Positions 17,268 to 26,464 of a stretch of DNA of 64,000 nt are shown piece after piece (positions within the stretch are counted from its first letter, which is position 1; the number at the start of each line of letters is the position of its first letter). A program made the translations under genes and the position numbers. The notes below the pieces were generated by a model. The model was not told where the DNA came from. It was given only the letters and a program-made list of their open reading frames with translations, and did no database searches. Source of the stretch: Sphingopyxis sp. H073 (GTDB taxonomy: Bacteria > Pseudomonadota > Alphaproteobacteria > Sphingomonadales > Sphingomonadaceae); contig NZ_LNSG01000015.1 in assembly GCF_001468395.1 (NCBI RefSeq), forward strand, positions 1 through 64,000. Reading direction: 5' to 3'.

Positions 17268-18467
17268 GTGGCTGAAGACAGGGGGAGGACGAAAGCGGAT
17301 GCTGCGCGCGCGAGTACCCTGCGCCAGATCGAGGTCGACGATTTCCGGCGCGACCGGCTGCTCGCCGCGCTTGCGCTGATCCTTGGTGCCAGCTTCTGCC
17401 TGGGTTTTCCCTTTGCGCTGAAGGCTGGAGCCGAATTCTTCCTGCCGCTCACCGCCGCCATCGTGGTCTCGATTGCGCTCGTTCCGCTGCTCGAATGGCT
17501 CGAGCGGCGGGGGTTGCCGTCGGCGCTCGCTGCATTTCTGGCGCTCGCGGGATTCGTGGCGCTGGTGAATGCGGCGCTGGCGATCATCGTCCTGCCTGCG
17601 ACCGGCTGGTTCGCCCGCATTCCCGAATCGATCCCGCGCATCCAGAGCAATCTGGCGCCGCTCATCGATTTCTATTCGAGCCTGCAGAAGTTCGTCGACC
17701 GGACGCTGACCTCGGTCGCGACGGGGACCGAGGCGACCGCGCAGGCGGTAGCGGCGACCGCGCCGTCGTCGGTCGTCGATTATTTCATCTCCGCGGCGCC
17801 GTCGGCGGCGATCCAGCTCTTCTTCGCTGTGCTCGTGATCTTTTTCTTTCTGTCCGGGTGGACGCGATTACGGCGCGCGACGATCCGCCGCCGCGGCAGT
17901 TTCGACGGCGCGATGCAGACCGCGCGCGTGATCCAGAATGTCGTCGATGCGACCGCGGACTATCTGGCGACGATCACGATGATCAACGCGATCCTGGGGC
18001 TTGTCGTCTCGCTGCTGCTCTGGGCTCTCGGCATGCCGTCGCCCTTCATGTGGGGCGGGATCGTCAGCATCTGCAATTTCGTGCCCTATCTGGGACCGAT
18101 CGTTGCGGCCGCGTTGCTCGGGCTCGGCGGTCTGATGACCTTCGATGCCGTCGGATTCGCGCTGTTGCCGGCCCTGCTCTTCATCGGCGTCCATCTGGTC
18201 GAGGCGAATCTCGTCACGCCGCTGGTGCTCGGCAAGCGGCTGACGATCAATCCGCTGCTGATTCTCGTGTCCTTGAGCTTCTGGGGATGGGTGTGGGGAA
18301 CACCGGGGGCGCTGCTCGCGGTGCCGCTTCTGCTGATTCTGCAGACCATCCTCGCATCGACAGGAACGCCCGATCTGGCGGGTTTCCTGTTCGAACATGG
18401 CACGCTGACTACCGCCGAAGAGGTACGCGATCGGCTAAATCGAAAAAAGGAGGATGGCGACGGTTGA
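17268..18467 (+). CDS. AI-2E/PerM-family membrane permease
   Basis: A 399-residue integral membrane protein with about eight hydrophobic segments. A paired block is at residues 28-66 and another at about 85-115, then a soluble stretch with Ser/Thr/Ala-rich sequence (about 120-180). A second membrane half has the family block FMWGGIVSICNFVPYLGPIVAA and the end block LVEANLVTPLVLGKRLTINPLLILVSLSFWGWVWGTPGALLAVPLL. This is the UPF0118/AI-2E transporter family. Members have been linked to export of AI-2, Na+/H+ antiport or are of unknown function, so the substrate is open. GTG start at 17268 with GGGAGG at 17254-17259. Confidence 0.88.
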   Translation: MAEDRGRTKADAARASTLRQIEVDDFRRDRLLAALALILGASFCLGFPFALKAGAEFFLPLTAAIVVSIALVPLLEWLERRGLPSALAAFLALAGFVALVNAALAIIVLPATGWFARIPESIPRIQSNLAPLIDFYSSLQKFVDRTLTSVATGTEATAQAVAATAPSSVVDYFISAAPSAAIQLFFAVLVIFFFLSGWTRLRRATIRRRGSFDGAMQTARVIQNVVDATADYLATITMINAILGLVVSLLLWALGMPSPFMWGGIVSICNFVPYLGPIVAAALLGLGGLMTFDAVGFALLPALLFIGVHLVEANLVTPLVLGKRLTINPLLILVSLSFWGWVWGTPGALLAVPLLLILQTILASTGTPDLAGFLFEHGTLTTAEEVRDRLNRKKEDGDG

Positions 18468-18510
18468 CAGGCCGGAGCGCGGCGCATATTGGCGCCTCTC
18501 CCAAGCACAC

Positions 18511-18587
18511 GCGGGTGTAGCTCAGTTGGTTAGAGTGCCGGCCTGTCACGCCGGAGGTCGCGGGTTCGAGCCCCGTCACTCGCGCCA
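18511..18587 (+). tRNA. tRNA-Asp (anticodon GTC)
   Basis: Full cloverleaf: acceptor GCGGGTG/CACTCGC, D-stem GCTC/GAGT, anticodon stem CCGGC/GCCGG with loop CTGTCAC, T-stem CGGG(G)/CCCCG region with loop TTCGAGC, discriminator G (the Asp identity base) and encoded CCA at 18585-18587. Confidence 0.95.
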
Positions 18588-18613
18588 TTTCCTGCCCTTC
18601 GGGGCGAAATGGC
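18584..18613 (+). terminator. hairpin directly after tRNA-Asp, possible terminator
   Basis: GCCATTTC (18584-18591) and GAAATGGC (18606-18613) are perfectly complementary, with GCCC/GGGC continuing the stem inside. The left arm includes the encoded CCA end of the tRNA. No T run follows, so it may serve as a processing or weak termination signal, and it also lies before the convergent DUF2842 gene. Confidence 0.35.
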
Positions 18614-18665
18614 CACCGCAGCTTGGGACATTCCCCGATCGGAATTTATGGACTGGCGCGGCTTC

Positions 18666-18896
18666 TCAGCCGCGCCACCGTCCGAGCTCCATCCAGCGCA
18701 GCAGCGGCTTCAAGGGCAGCACCCAGATGATGCCTGCGACAAGATAAAAGACCGCCTGGACGAGCATCGGCCATTCGCCGACCCAGGGCGACAGCGCGAC
18801 GACACCCGTCGCCCAGATCGCGATCAGCAGCAGGATCAGAAACATGCCCGCGGGCTTGCGCCAGCTTGGCTGCGGGTCGGGAAGGGGCGGGGTCAC
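18666..18896 (-). CDS. DUF2842 family small membrane protein
   Basis: A 76-residue protein with two hydrophobic segments (about 17-36 and 45-63) and the conserved opening SWRKPAGMFLILLLIAIWA and ending WVLPLKPLLRWMELGRW, which is the DUF2842 pattern of alphaproteobacteria. Function unknown. It starts with GTG at 18896, overlapping the stop of the cyclo-ligase gene by 4 bp, so it is the last gene of the zapA-fau transcript. Confidence 0.85.
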   Translation of the reverse strand: MTPPLPDPQPSWRKPAGMFLILLLIAIWATGVVALSPWVGEWPMLVQAVFYLVAGIIWVLPLKPLLRWMELGRWRG

Positions 18897-19477
18897 AGGC
18901 GGTCTCCGGTCACGATGAATTCCTGTTCGGTCAATATGGCGTCGAGCCGCGCGTCGGTCGGCTCGGTCGGAACAGTGTCAACTTCCTGCACCGACCATGC
19001 GATTCCGATGCGCGGGATGCCGGGGTGGGCGGCGAAATAGCGATCATAGTGCCCGCCCCCTTGTCCGAGCCGCCCTCCGGCGCGATCAAAACCGAGAAGG
19101 GGGCAGAAGATGAGGTCAGGGACGACGGATTCGCCGGTTTCCTCGGGTTGTTCGGTGCCCCACGGCCCGCGCTCCAGCGCGTCGCCCGGCCGCCAGTGGC
19201 GAAAGCTCATCGTGTCGACGCGCCCTGCGTGATGGGGCAAGGCGAGCATCTGGACGCCTGTTAACATCGGGAGAATGTCCGGCTCGTCGCGCCACGCGAT
19301 ATAGGCGGCGATGCACCGGGCGGCCGCCGTCAAATCCGCGAGTGGGGCTGGCAAGCTCCTGAATGCCGCAAACCGCGCCAAAGGGTCGAGATTCGCCGCG
19401 AAATGTTTACAACGAAAGCGAAGCTTGTCCCGCAATGCGTTCTTTTTATTTGAAAGACTATCGGATCGGTCTGTCAT
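18893..19477 (-). CDS. fau: 5-formyltetrahydrofolate cyclo-ligase
   Basis: Converts 5-formyl-THF to 5,10-methenyl-THF with ATP, salvaging an inhibitory folate. The 194 residues have NKKNALRDKLRFRCK at the N terminus (nucleotide-binding basic residues), an AAYIAWRDEPDI middle, and the hallmark GFDRAGGRLGQGGGHYDRYF with IGIAWSVQEV after it. ATG 19477 is preferred. The longer reading from 19531 would begin inside the 6S RNA gene. The order zapA - 6S RNA - fau matches the arrangement known from many proteobacteria. Confidence 0.92.
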   Translation of the reverse strand: MTDRSDSLSNKKNALRDKLRFRCKHFAANLDPLARFAAFRSLPAPLADLTAAARCIAAYIAWRDEPDILPMLTGVQMLALPHHAGRVDTMSFRHWRPGDALERGPWGTEQPEETGESVVPDLIFCPLLGFDRAGGRLGQGGGHYDRYFAAHPGIPRIGIAWSVQEVDTVPTEPTDARLDAILTEQEFIVTGDRL

Positions 19478-19510
19478 CGCCCTGATCCGGTCTTTCTGCC
19501 GCGCTTGGCG

Positions 19511-19684
19511 GGTGGGTGGCGGGACCACCATGGGTCGGTTGCCGGAAGATCCTCTGACGCCAGTAACGTCAGGTGGGGGCCATGTACGTCGGACCAGGGT
19601 CCGGGCAGGGACAGCTCCCTTGGATGATGTATCGCCTCAGGGATTTTCGCAACGGCTCGTGCCGGGCAGTTCCCGCCGCCTCCT
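19511..19684 (-). ncRNA. ssrS: 6S RNA (RNA polymerase regulator)
   Basis: The gap between zapA and fau is the usual home of 6S RNA. On the minus strand GGCGGGA (complement of 19671-19677) pairs with TCCCGCC (complement of 19518-19524), and ACTGCC with GGTGGT continues that outer stem. GTTGC/GCAAC follows further in. The segment ATCCCTGAGGCGATA resembles the E. coli 6S bubble-side sequence CCCTGAGCCGATA, and its ATCC..CTGA pairs with TCAG..GGAT on the opposite side. Together these give a long, bulged rod with a central open region that mimics an open promoter and binds the housekeeping RNA polymerase. The ends are approximate (within about 15 nt). Confidence 0.8.
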
Positions 19685-19708
19685 ATGTAGGGTGCGCGGC
19701 GCCTCGGC

Positions 19709-20131
19709 TCAAGGGATTTGCTCGACCTTTTCGGCCAGCGCCTCGATACGATCGGCGATCTGCAGCAGCGCGCGGTCGTTGCGCGTCGGGGTGATGACGG
19801 CGTCAGCATTGGCTTTTTTGAGTGCGTTGAGCTCGCTGAGGGCCGATTTGAGTTCGTCGCGCGCCTGCGCTTCGCGGCTTTCGGCGAGCGCGACAGCGGC
19901 GCGGAGCGAGTCGGATTGAGGTTCGGCCTTGTCGGCCTTGCCCTTCGCCTCGATCGCCTCGTCGGCCAGCATCAGCGACGCGAAGAGCAATTGGCGCGTT
20001 TCGGTGCCGCCGGGCATGGCGCGCACCTTTTCGTCGACGATGGCGGCAAGCCCTATAAGCTGCTGCTCCTGGCCGTCCTCACAGTGAACGTCATAGATGC
20101 GCCCGGCGATGTTGAGCTTTACGTCACCCAT
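19709..20131 (-). CDS. zapA: cell division protein ZapA
   Basis: A 140-residue protein with the ZapA opening VKLNIAGRIYDVHCEDGQEQQLIGLAAIVDEKV and, after an Ala-rich middle, a coiled-coil C-terminal half (SLRAAVALAESREAQARDELKSALSELNALKKA). ZapA binds FtsZ and bundles its filaments at the division site. It is longer than the 109-residue E. coli protein because of the extended coil and tail. It overlaps the small coiled-coil gene upstream by 8 bp and is followed by the 6S RNA gene. Confidence 0.9.
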   Translation of the reverse strand: MGDVKLNIAGRIYDVHCEDGQEQQLIGLAAIVDEKVRAMPGGTETRQLLFASLMLADEAIEAKGKADKAEPQSDSLRAAVALAESREAQARDELKSALSELNALKKANADAVITPTRNDRALLQIADRIEALAEKVEQIP

Positions 20132-20324
20132 GCTTCGCCTCCGATATCAGCCGGTCGAGTTCGCCGATCACGGCAACGACCTCGGCCTTCAGCGCCGATT
20201 GGTCATTCGCTGCGGGTTCGGGGGCGGGACGGTTCGCGCGTTCGGTCAGCGCCTTTTCGATCCGGCTGAGCGCCCGTTCGATGCGGCCGATGGCGAGGCT
20301 GGATTCGTCGAGATCGAGTTCCAT
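20124..20324 (-). CDS. small acidic helical protein upstream of zapA
   Basis: A 66-residue protein (MELDLDESSLAIGRIERALSRIEKALTERANRP...LKAEVVAVIGELDRLISEAKHG) made of two likely amphipathic or coiled-coil helices joined by a Pro/Glu stretch. ATG 20324 is chosen; a TTG two codons earlier is also possible. Its end overlaps the zapA start by 8 bp, so the two are coupled. It is comparable in size and place with small coiled-coil proteins that precede zapA in other alphaproteobacteria. A cell-division role is only inferred from this position. Confidence 0.65.
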   Translation of the reverse strand: MELDLDESSLAIGRIERALSRIEKALTERANRPAPEPAANDQSALKAEVVAVIGELDRLISEAKHG

Positions 20325-20481
20325 GTCCAAGGGTTAGCAGCGCCGGCGGAGGGGTGCAATCGCCTCTCCGTACCGAAATGCGCGCTATTTTATGCCGCGG
20401 GCGGTTGACTCCTGCCCCTCCCGCCGCAAAGGGCTGTCCCCACCGAATCCCGTCATCTTCACTTCCTGTCCCGGGGGACCC

Positions 20482-22449
20482 ATGACACTGCCCGAACGCC
20501 AGCTCGCCAACGCCATCCGGGCGCTTGCGATGGATGCCGTACAGGCCGCGAACAGCGGTCATCCGGGGATGCCGATGGGCATGGCCGATGTCGCGACGGT
20601 CCTCTATTCGGACTATCTGAAGTTCGACCCGACCGATCCGAAATGGGCCGACCGCGATCGATTCGTCCTCTCGGCGGGCCATGGTTCGATGCTCGCTTAC
20701 GCGACGCTTCATCTCGCGGGCTATGCGCACCCGACGATCGATGAGATCCGCAATTTCCGCCAGCTGAGCAGTCCGTGTGCGGGGCACCCCGAGAATTTCG
20801 AGCTCGCGGGCGTCGAGACGACGACGGGGCCGCTGGGCCAGGGGCTGGCGACCGCGGTCGGCATGGCGATCGCCGAGCGGCATTTGAACGCGATCTATGG
20901 CGACGATCTTGTCGATCATCGCACATGGGTGATCGCGGGCGACGGCTGCCTGATGGAAGGCATCAACCACGAAGCCATTGGTTTAGCTGGGCATTTGCAG
21001 CTCGGACGGCTGATCGTGCTGTGGGATGACAACAAGATCACGATCGATGGCGCGACCGACCTGTCGACGAGCGAGGATGTGAAGGCGCGCTATGCCGCCA
21101 CCGGCTGGCATGTCGAGAGCTGCGACGGGCATGATCCGGCCGATATCCGCCGCGCCATCGACGGTGCGCTGGCTGACAACCGCCCGTCGCTCATCGCGTG
21201 CAAGACGCTGATCGGCTTCGGGGCTCCGAACAAGCAGGGCACCTCGGCGACGCACGGTTCGCCGCTGGGCGCCGATGAGGTTGCCGCTGCTCGCGCGACG
21301 CTGGGCTGGACGGCCGAGCCGTTCGTCATTCCGGCCGATGTCGCGGCGGCGTGGGCGGGCTTTGGCGAGAAGGGCAAGAAACTTCATGCCGAATGGAATG
21401 ATCGCCTCGCAAGCGACCAAAAGAAAACGGAATTCGAGGATCGCCTGAGCGGCAAGATAGCGCCGGGCGATGCGTTCAAAGCCTATCTCGACGGGCTGAT
21501 CGCCGAGCCGCCGAAGGTCGCGACCCGCAAGGCGTCGGAGAACGCGCTGACCGCGCTGACGGCCGATATCGCGTCGCTGGTTGGCGGCAGCGCTGACCTG
21601 ACCGGCTCGAACAATACCAAGACGTCGTCGACCAAGCCGCTGACGAAAAATGATTATTCGGGCCGCTATATCTATTACGGTATTCGCGAGTTCGGCATGG
21701 CTGCGGCGATGAACGGCATGGCGCTCCACGGCGGCATCGTGCCTTATGGCGGTACGTTCCTGGTGTTTGCGGACTATTGCCGCGCGGCGATCCGCCTGTC
21801 GGCGCTCCAGCGCCAGCGCGTCGTCTATGTGATGACGCACGACAGCATCGGCCTCGGCGAGGATGGCCCGACGCACCAGCCGATCGAACATCTCCAGTCG
21901 CTGCGCGCGATGCCGAACCTGCTCGTGATGCGCCCCGCCGACGCGGTGGAAACGGCCGAATGCTGGGCGCTGGCGATCGCGCAGACCGCGCGGCCCTCGC
22001 TGCTCGCGCTGACCCGTCAGAATCTCCCGCCGCTGCGTCATGACGTCACGGAAAATCTTTGCGCTAAAGGCGGTTACCGCCTCCGCGGCGCATCGGCTGC
22101 GCGCAAGGTCGTGCTGGTCGCGACGGGCTCTGAGGTGTCGCTCGCGATGGAAGTCGCCGACAAGCTGGAAGCCGCCGGGCAGGGCGCCGACGTCGTGTCG
22201 ATGGTCTCGACCGAGCTGTTCGACGAACAGGCCGCCGCCTATCAGGCCGACATCCTGCCCGACGATACGCTGATCGTCTCGATCGAGGCGGGTACGACCT
22301 TCGGCTGGGAGCGCTACACCGGTCGTCACGGCCTCCGCTTCGGCATCGACAGCTTCGGGGCCTCGGCGCCGATCGAAGACCTATTCAGGCATTTCGGCCT
22401 TACCGCCGATGCTATCGCACCCCAGATCCTGGCACGGCTCGGCGCGTAA
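20482..22449 (+). CDS. tkt: transketolase
   Basis: A ThDP enzyme of the pentose phosphate pathway that moves two-carbon ketol units. The 655 residues include NAIRALAMDAVQAANSGHPGMPMGMADVATVL, FVLSAGHGSMLAYATLHLAGY, TTGPLGQGLATAVGMAIAE, the ThDP motif GDGCLMEGINHEAIGLAGHLQLGRLIVLWDDNKIT, and the pyrimidine-domain block THDSIGLGEDGPTHQPIEHLQSLRAMPNL. ATG 20482 starts the family sequence; 30 upstream in-frame codons do not. The gene opens a plus-strand carbon-metabolism group tkt-gap-pgk-fba. The 157-bp gap to the divergent zapA operon holds both promoters and no gene. Confidence 0.95.
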   Translation: MTLPERQLANAIRALAMDAVQAANSGHPGMPMGMADVATVLYSDYLKFDPTDPKWADRDRFVLSAGHGSMLAYATLHLAGYAHPTIDEIRNFRQLSSPCAGHPENFELAGVETTTGPLGQGLATAVGMAIAERHLNAIYGDDLVDHRTWVIAGDGCLMEGINHEAIGLAGHLQLGRLIVLWDDNKITIDGATDLSTSEDVKARYAATGWHVESCDGHDPADIRRAIDGALADNRPSLIACKTLIGFGAPNKQGTSATHGSPLGADEVAAARATLGWTAEPFVIPADVAAAWAGFGEKGKKLHAEWNDRLASDQKKTEFEDRLSGKIAPGDAFKAYLDGLIAEPPKVATRKASENALTALTADIASLVGGSADLTGSNNTKTSSTKPLTKNDYSGRYIYYGIREFGMAAAMNGMALHGGIVPYGGTFLVFADYCRAAIRLSALQRQRVVYVMTHDSIGLGEDGPTHQPIEHLQSLRAMPNLLVMRPADAVETAECWALAIAQTARPSLLALTRQNLPPLRHDVTENLCAKGGYRLRGASAARKVVLVATGSEVSLAMEVADKLEAAGQGADVVSMVSTELFDEQAAAYQADILPDDTLIVSIEAGTTFGWERYTGRHGLRFGIDSFGASAPIEDLFRHFGLTADAIAPQILARLGA

Positions 22450-22485
22450 GACCCAAGCCCCCACACGCAGAAAGGACTCCTCGAC

Positions 22486-23493
22486 ATGGCAGTGAAAGTC
22501 GCAATCAACGGTTTCGGACGCATCGGCCGCAATGTAGCGCGCGCCATTCTGGAGCGGACCGACCACGACCTCGAACTCGTGTCGATCAACGACCTGGGCG
22601 ATGCCAAGGCGAATGCCCGCCTGCTTCGCCATGACTCGGTGCATGGTCCGTTCAACGGCAGCGTCGAAGTCGACGGCAACGACCTGATCATCAACGGCAA
22701 GCGTATCCAGGTGACCGCCGAGCGCGATCCGGCCGCGCTGCCGCACGCCGCGAACGGCATCGACATCGTGATGGAATGCACCGGCTTCTTCACCGACAAG
22801 GCCGGCGGACAAAAGCATCTCGACGCTGGTGCGAAGCGCGTGCTGATCTCGGCCCCCGCCAAGGAAGTCGACCTGACCGTCGTCTATGGCGTCAACGACG
22901 ACAAGATCACCGCCGAGCACCGGATCATCTCGAACGCCTCCTGCACCACCAATTGCCTCGCGCCCTTCGCCAAGGTTCTGCACGAGGCAATCGGGATCGA
23001 GCGCGGCCTGATGACGACGATCCACGCCTATACCAACGACCAGAAGATCCTCGACCAGATCCACAGCGACCCGCGCCGCGCCCGCGCCGCCGCGATGTCG
23101 ATGATCCCGACCTCGACCGGTGCGGCCGTGGCCGTCGGCCTGGTGCTGCCCGAACTCAAGGGCAAGCTCGACGGTTCGTCGATCCGCGTGCCGACCCCGA
23201 ATGTGTCGGTCGTCGACCTGACCTTCACGCCGTCGCGCGACACGACGAAGGAAGAGGTAAACGCGGTGCTGAAAGCCGCTGCCGAAGGCCCGCTGAAGGG
23301 CGTGCTCGGCTATACCGACGAGCCGCTGGTTTCGATCGACTTCAACCATAATGCCGCAAGCTCGACCATCGACAGCCTTGAAACCGCGGTCATCGACGGC
23401 AAGCTGGTGCGCGTGCTGAGCTGGTACGACAATGAATGGGGCTTCTCGAACCGCATGGTCGATACCGCGGGCGTGATCGCCAAGTTTCTGTAA
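22486..23493 (+). CDS. gap: glyceraldehyde-3-phosphate dehydrogenase, type I
   Basis: Oxidises glyceraldehyde-3-phosphate to 1,3-bisphosphoglycerate with NAD(P)+. The 335 residues start with the Rossmann motif [17 protein letters not shown] and carry the catalytic Cys153 in [12 protein letters not shown], then [36 protein letters not shown] and [20 protein letters not shown]. Asn31-Asp32 in SINDLGD replaces the Asp seen in strictly NAD-dependent enzymes, as in several alphaproteobacterial proteins; cofactor choice is uncertain. AAAGGA serves as the ribosome site. It lies 36 bp after tkt. Confidence 0.96.
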   Translation: MAVKVAINGFGRIGRNVARAILERTDHDLELVSINDLGDAKANARLLRHDSVHGPFNGSVEVDGNDLIINGKRIQVTAERDPAALPHAANGIDIVMECTGFFTDKAGGQKHLDAGAKRVLISAPAKEVDLTVVYGVNDDKITAEHRIISNASCTTNCLAPFAKVLHEAIGIERGLMTTIHAYTNDQKILDQIHSDPRRARAAAMSMIPTSTGAAVAVGLVLPELKGKLDGSSIRVPTPNVSVVDLTFTPSRDTTKEEVNAVLKAAAEGPLKGVLGYTDEPLVSIDFNHNAASSTIDSLETAVIDGKLVRVLSWYDNEWGFSNRMVDTAGVIAKFL

Positions 23494-23506
23494 GTCGATA
23501 TTTTGA

Positions 23507-23613
23507 TGTTCCCCCGCGAAAGCGGGGGCCCATCTCCGACCATATCGAAATCGCGCGAACCGCAGTGGGCAACGAGAGCGCAGGTGATGGACCCCCGCTT
23601 TCGCGGGGGAACA
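23507..23613. repeat. palindromic repeat element with two CCCCCGCGAAAGCGGGGG cores
   Basis: Each end holds a self-complementary core, CCCCCGC-GAAA-GCGGGGG on the left (23511-23528) and the mirror with TTTC on the right. The arms TGTTCCCCCGCGAAAGCGGG and its continuation GGGCCCATC are inverted at 23583-23613, so the whole element also pairs end to end over about 30 bp. It fills the gap between gap and pgk and could fold in the mRNA between them. No coding sequence is seen in it. Confidence 0.8.
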
Positions 23614-23636
23614 TTTCAGGATTGGAGCGAGGAAAA

Positions 23637-24833
23637 GTGGCGAACTTCAAGACCCTCGACGATATCGGCGACGTCACCGGCAAGCGCGTGCTCGTGCGCG
23701 TCGACCTCAATGTCCCGATGATCGATGGCGCGGTCAGCGACGCGACGCGGATTCAGGCGGCGATGCCCACGATCCGCGAGCTTTCGGACAAGGGCGCAAT
23801 CGTCCTGCTCCTCGCCCATTTCGGGCGACCCAAGGGCGCGAAGAACCCGACGCAATCCTTGAGCCTCGTCATGGGCGGGGTCGAGGATGTGCTCGGCCAT
23901 TCGGTGATGTTCATCCCCGAAGCAGTCGGCGAGGGCGCGAAGGCGGGCGTTGCAGTCCTCGCGCCGGGCGACGTCGCGGTGCTCGAAAATACCCGCTTCT
24001 ATCCCGGCGAAGAGACGAATGATCCGGCCTTTGCTGATGCGCTCGCCGAAATTGGCGACCTTTACGTCAACGACGCCTTTTCGGCGGCGCACCGCGCGCA
24101 TGGCTCGACCGAGGGCATTGCGCACCGGCTGCCCGCCTACGCCGGCCGCGCGATGGAGGCCGAACTGAAGGCACTCGACGCCGCGCTCGGCAATCCGGCG
24201 CATCCGGTCGCGGCGGTCGTCGGCGGCGCGAAAGTGTCGAGCAAGATCGATGTGCTGCGCAACCTTGTCGGCAAGGTCGACCATCTGATCATCGGCGGCG
24301 GGATGGCGAACACCTTTCTGGCCGCGCGCGGGGTCGATGTCGGCAAGTCGCTGTGCGAGCATGACCTTGTCGATACCGCCAACGCGATCTTCGACAGCGC
24401 CGATGCCGCGGGTTGCACGATCCATCTTCCGTATGATGTCGTGGTGTCGAAGGAATTCGCGCCCAATCCGCCGACGCGTACCGTCAACGTCCATGAAGTC
24501 GCGGCCGACGAGATTATCCTCGACGTCGGCCCCGCCGCGGTCGAAGCGCTGGCGGACGTGCTCAAGAACTGCCGCACGCTCGTCTGGAACGGCCCGCTCG
24601 GCGCGTTCGAGACGCCGCCGTTCGACACCGCGACCGTCGCGCTCGCCAAGACGGCAGCCGCGCTGACCCGCGAAGGCTCGCTGATTTCGGTCGCGGGCGG
24701 CGGTGATACCGTTGCGGCGCTGAACCATGCCGGCGTCGCTGATGATTTCTCTTTCGTCTCGACCGCGGGCGGTGCTTTCCTCGAATGGATGGAAGGCAAA
24801 CCGCTGCCGGGCGTCAACGCGCTCAAAATCTAG
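23637..24833 (+). CDS. pgk: phosphoglycerate kinase
   Basis: Transfers phosphate from 1,3-bisphosphoglycerate to ADP. The 398 residues begin [31 protein letters not shown] and include [61 protein letters not shown], the nucleotide-binding part [15 protein letters not shown] and the C-terminal [16 protein letters not shown]. The start is GTG 23637 with GAGG a few bases upstream. Upstream in-frame codons cross the palindromic repeat and are rejected. Confidence 0.96.
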   Translation: MANFKTLDDIGDVTGKRVLVRVDLNVPMIDGAVSDATRIQAAMPTIRELSDKGAIVLLLAHFGRPKGAKNPTQSLSLVMGGVEDVLGHSVMFIPEAVGEGAKAGVAVLAPGDVAVLENTRFYPGEETNDPAFADALAEIGDLYVNDAFSAAHRAHGSTEGIAHRLPAYAGRAMEAELKALDAALGNPAHPVAAVVGGAKVSSKIDVLRNLVGKVDHLIIGGGMANTFLAARGVDVGKSLCEHDLVDTANAIFDSADAAGCTIHLPYDVVVSKEFAPNPPTRTVNVHEVAADEIILDVGPAAVEALADVLKNCRTLVWNGPLGAFETPPFDTATVALAKTAAALTREGSLISVAGGGDTVAALNHAGVADDFSFVSTAGGAFLEWMEGKPLPGVNALKI

Positions 24834-24912
24834 TTGTTTTCTCGCATTTGCATCCCCGAAGCGGGGAAGCTATGCGCGCCACCGCATACCTATGCAAAGT
24901 CACGGAGAGTTT

Positions 24913-25803
24913 ATGACGACCGCCAATGCCGAGATGCTGGAACAGATCAAGTCGGGGCAGGGATTTATCGCCGCGCTCGACCAGAGCGGCGGTTCGACGC
25001 CCAAGGCGCTCAAGGGCTATGGCATAGAGGAAGATGCCTATTCGAACGACGAGGAGATGTTCGGCCTGATCCACGACATGCGCAGCCGCATCGTGACCGC
25101 GCCCTGCTTCAACGGCAAGAAGGTGATCGGTGCGATCCTGTTCGAGCGCACGATGGACGGCGAAGCGGGCGGCAAGCCGGTTCCGGCGCTATTGTGGGAA
25201 CGCGGCGTCGTGCCATTCCTGAAGGTCGACAAGGGGCTTGAGGACGAAGCCGATGGCGTCCAGCTGATGAAGCCCAATCCGGGGCTCGATGCGCTGTGCG
25301 AACGCGCGGTCGCCAAAGGCGTTTTCGGCACCAAGATGCGCAGCGTCATAAATCTTGCCAACCCCGCCGGGATCAAGGCGATCGTCGCGCAGCAGTTCGC
25401 CGAGGCGGCGCGAATCGCGGCGCATGGGCTGGTTCCGATCATCGAGCCCGAGGTGAACATCAAGAGCGCCGAGCGCGGCGCCGCTGACCGCCTGTTGCTC
25501 GAGGAAACGCTGGCCGCGCTCAACGCATGGACCGGCGCGCCGGTGATGCTGAAGCTGTCGCTGCCGACCGAGGCGGGGCTGTTCCAGCCCCTGGTCGATC
25601 ATCCCAAGGTGCTGCGCGTCGTCGCGCTGTCGGGCGGTTTTGCGCGGCCCGAGGCTTGCGTCGAACTGGCCAAGAACCCCGGCATCATCGCGAGCTTCAG
25701 CCGCGCGCTGTTGGAGGACCTGCGCCACCAGATGAGCGACGAGGAATTCAATGCGTCGCTGGGCGGCGCGATCGACGAAATTCACGCGGCCTCGGTGGCC
25801 TGA
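24913..25803 (+). CDS. fructose-bisphosphate aldolase, class I
   Basis: Cleaves fructose-1,6-bisphosphate to the two triose phosphates through a Schiff-base lysine and needs no metal. The 296 residues include GQGFIAALDQSGGSTPKALKGYGI, an Asp-Gln-Ser-Gly motif typical of class I, LLWERGVVPFLKVDKGLE, PIIEPEVNIKS, and PVMLKLSLPTEAGLF with the likely Schiff-base Lys. Class II metal-binding motifs are absent. ATG 24913 has GGAG upstream; earlier in-frame codons overlap pgk. The methyltransferase starts 2 bp after the stop. Confidence 0.93.
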   Translation: MTTANAEMLEQIKSGQGFIAALDQSGGSTPKALKGYGIEEDAYSNDEEMFGLIHDMRSRIVTAPCFNGKKVIGAILFERTMDGEAGGKPVPALLWERGVVPFLKVDKGLEDEADGVQLMKPNPGLDALCERAVAKGVFGTKMRSVINLANPAGIKAIVAQQFAEAARIAAHGLVPIIEPEVNIKSAERGAADRLLLEETLAALNAWTGAPVMLKLSLPTEAGLFQPLVDHPKVLRVVALSGGFARPEACVELAKNPGIIASFSRALLEDLRHQMSDEEFNASLGGAIDEIHAASVA

Positions 25804-25804
25804 T

Positions 25805-26464
25805 GTGAAGGGAGAGGGATGGCAAGCCGTCGACGAATATATTGTCGGCAAACTGCTGGGCGCCGACGATGCGCTTGCCACCACCCTCGCCAACAATGAG
25901 AAGCAGGGCCTGCCGCCGATCGACGTGTCGGCGCCGCAGGGGAAGATGCTGTTCCTGCTCGCGCAGATGGCGGGCGCAAGCCGCATTCTCGAAGTCGGAA
26001 CGCTTGGCGGCTATTCGACGATCTGGCTGGCGCGGGCGCTGCCCGAGGGCGGCCTGCTGGTGACGTTGGAGATAGACCGCGCGCACGCGCGCGTCGCCGC
26101 CGAAAATGTCGAACGCGCCGGGCTGGCCGACCGGGTCGATATCCGCGTCGGTCCGGCGAAGGATAGTCTGGCCGCGATGGTGCCGGGCGAGCCGTTCGAT
26201 TTCATATTCATCGACGCCGACAAGCAGGGCAACGCTCATTATGTGGCCGAGGCGATCCGGCTCGGCCGCAGCGGTACCACGATCGTCGTCGACAATGTCG
26301 TGCGCGAGGGCGGGGTACTCGACGCGAACAGCGGCGATCCGCGGATCGACGGCACGCGCGCCTTGTTCGAGATGCTGCACGGCGATTCGCGCCTCGACGC
26401 GACCGCCGTGCAGACGGTCGGATCGAAGGGGTGGGATGGTTTCGTGCTGGCGCGGGTGCTCTAA
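25805..26464 (+). CDS. class I SAM-dependent O-methyltransferase (CCoAOMT type)
   Basis: A 219-residue methyltransferase of the caffeoyl-CoA/catechol family. The SAM motif ILEVGTLGGYSTIWLA is at residues 61-76, TLEIDRAHARVAAENVERAG follows, then the metal/substrate motif FDFIFIDADKQGNAHY and IVVDNVVREGGVLD (D-N pair). The acceptor is not predictable. The start is taken as GTG 25805, 2 bp after the aldolase stop. An ATG further up lies inside the aldolase gene and gives no family sequence. Its stop overlaps that of the convergent lipoprotein gene by 4 bp. Confidence 0.88.
   Translation: MKGEGWQAVDEYIVGKLLGADDALATTLANNEKQGLPPIDVSAPQGKMLFLLAQMAGASRILEVGTLGGYSTIWLARALPEGGLLVTLEIDRAHARVAAENVERAGLADRVDIRVGPAKDSLAAMVPGEPFDFIFIDADKQGNAHYVAEAIRLGRSGTTIVVDNVVREGGVLDANSGDPRIDGTRALFEMLHGDSRLDATAVQTVGSKGWDGFVLARVL

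Noticed and set aside
19478..19531. Extended N terminus of the folate cyclo-ligase (start at 19531)
   Set aside because: The extra 18 codons overlap the 6S RNA and have no family similarity; ATG 19477 gives a normal-length enzyme.
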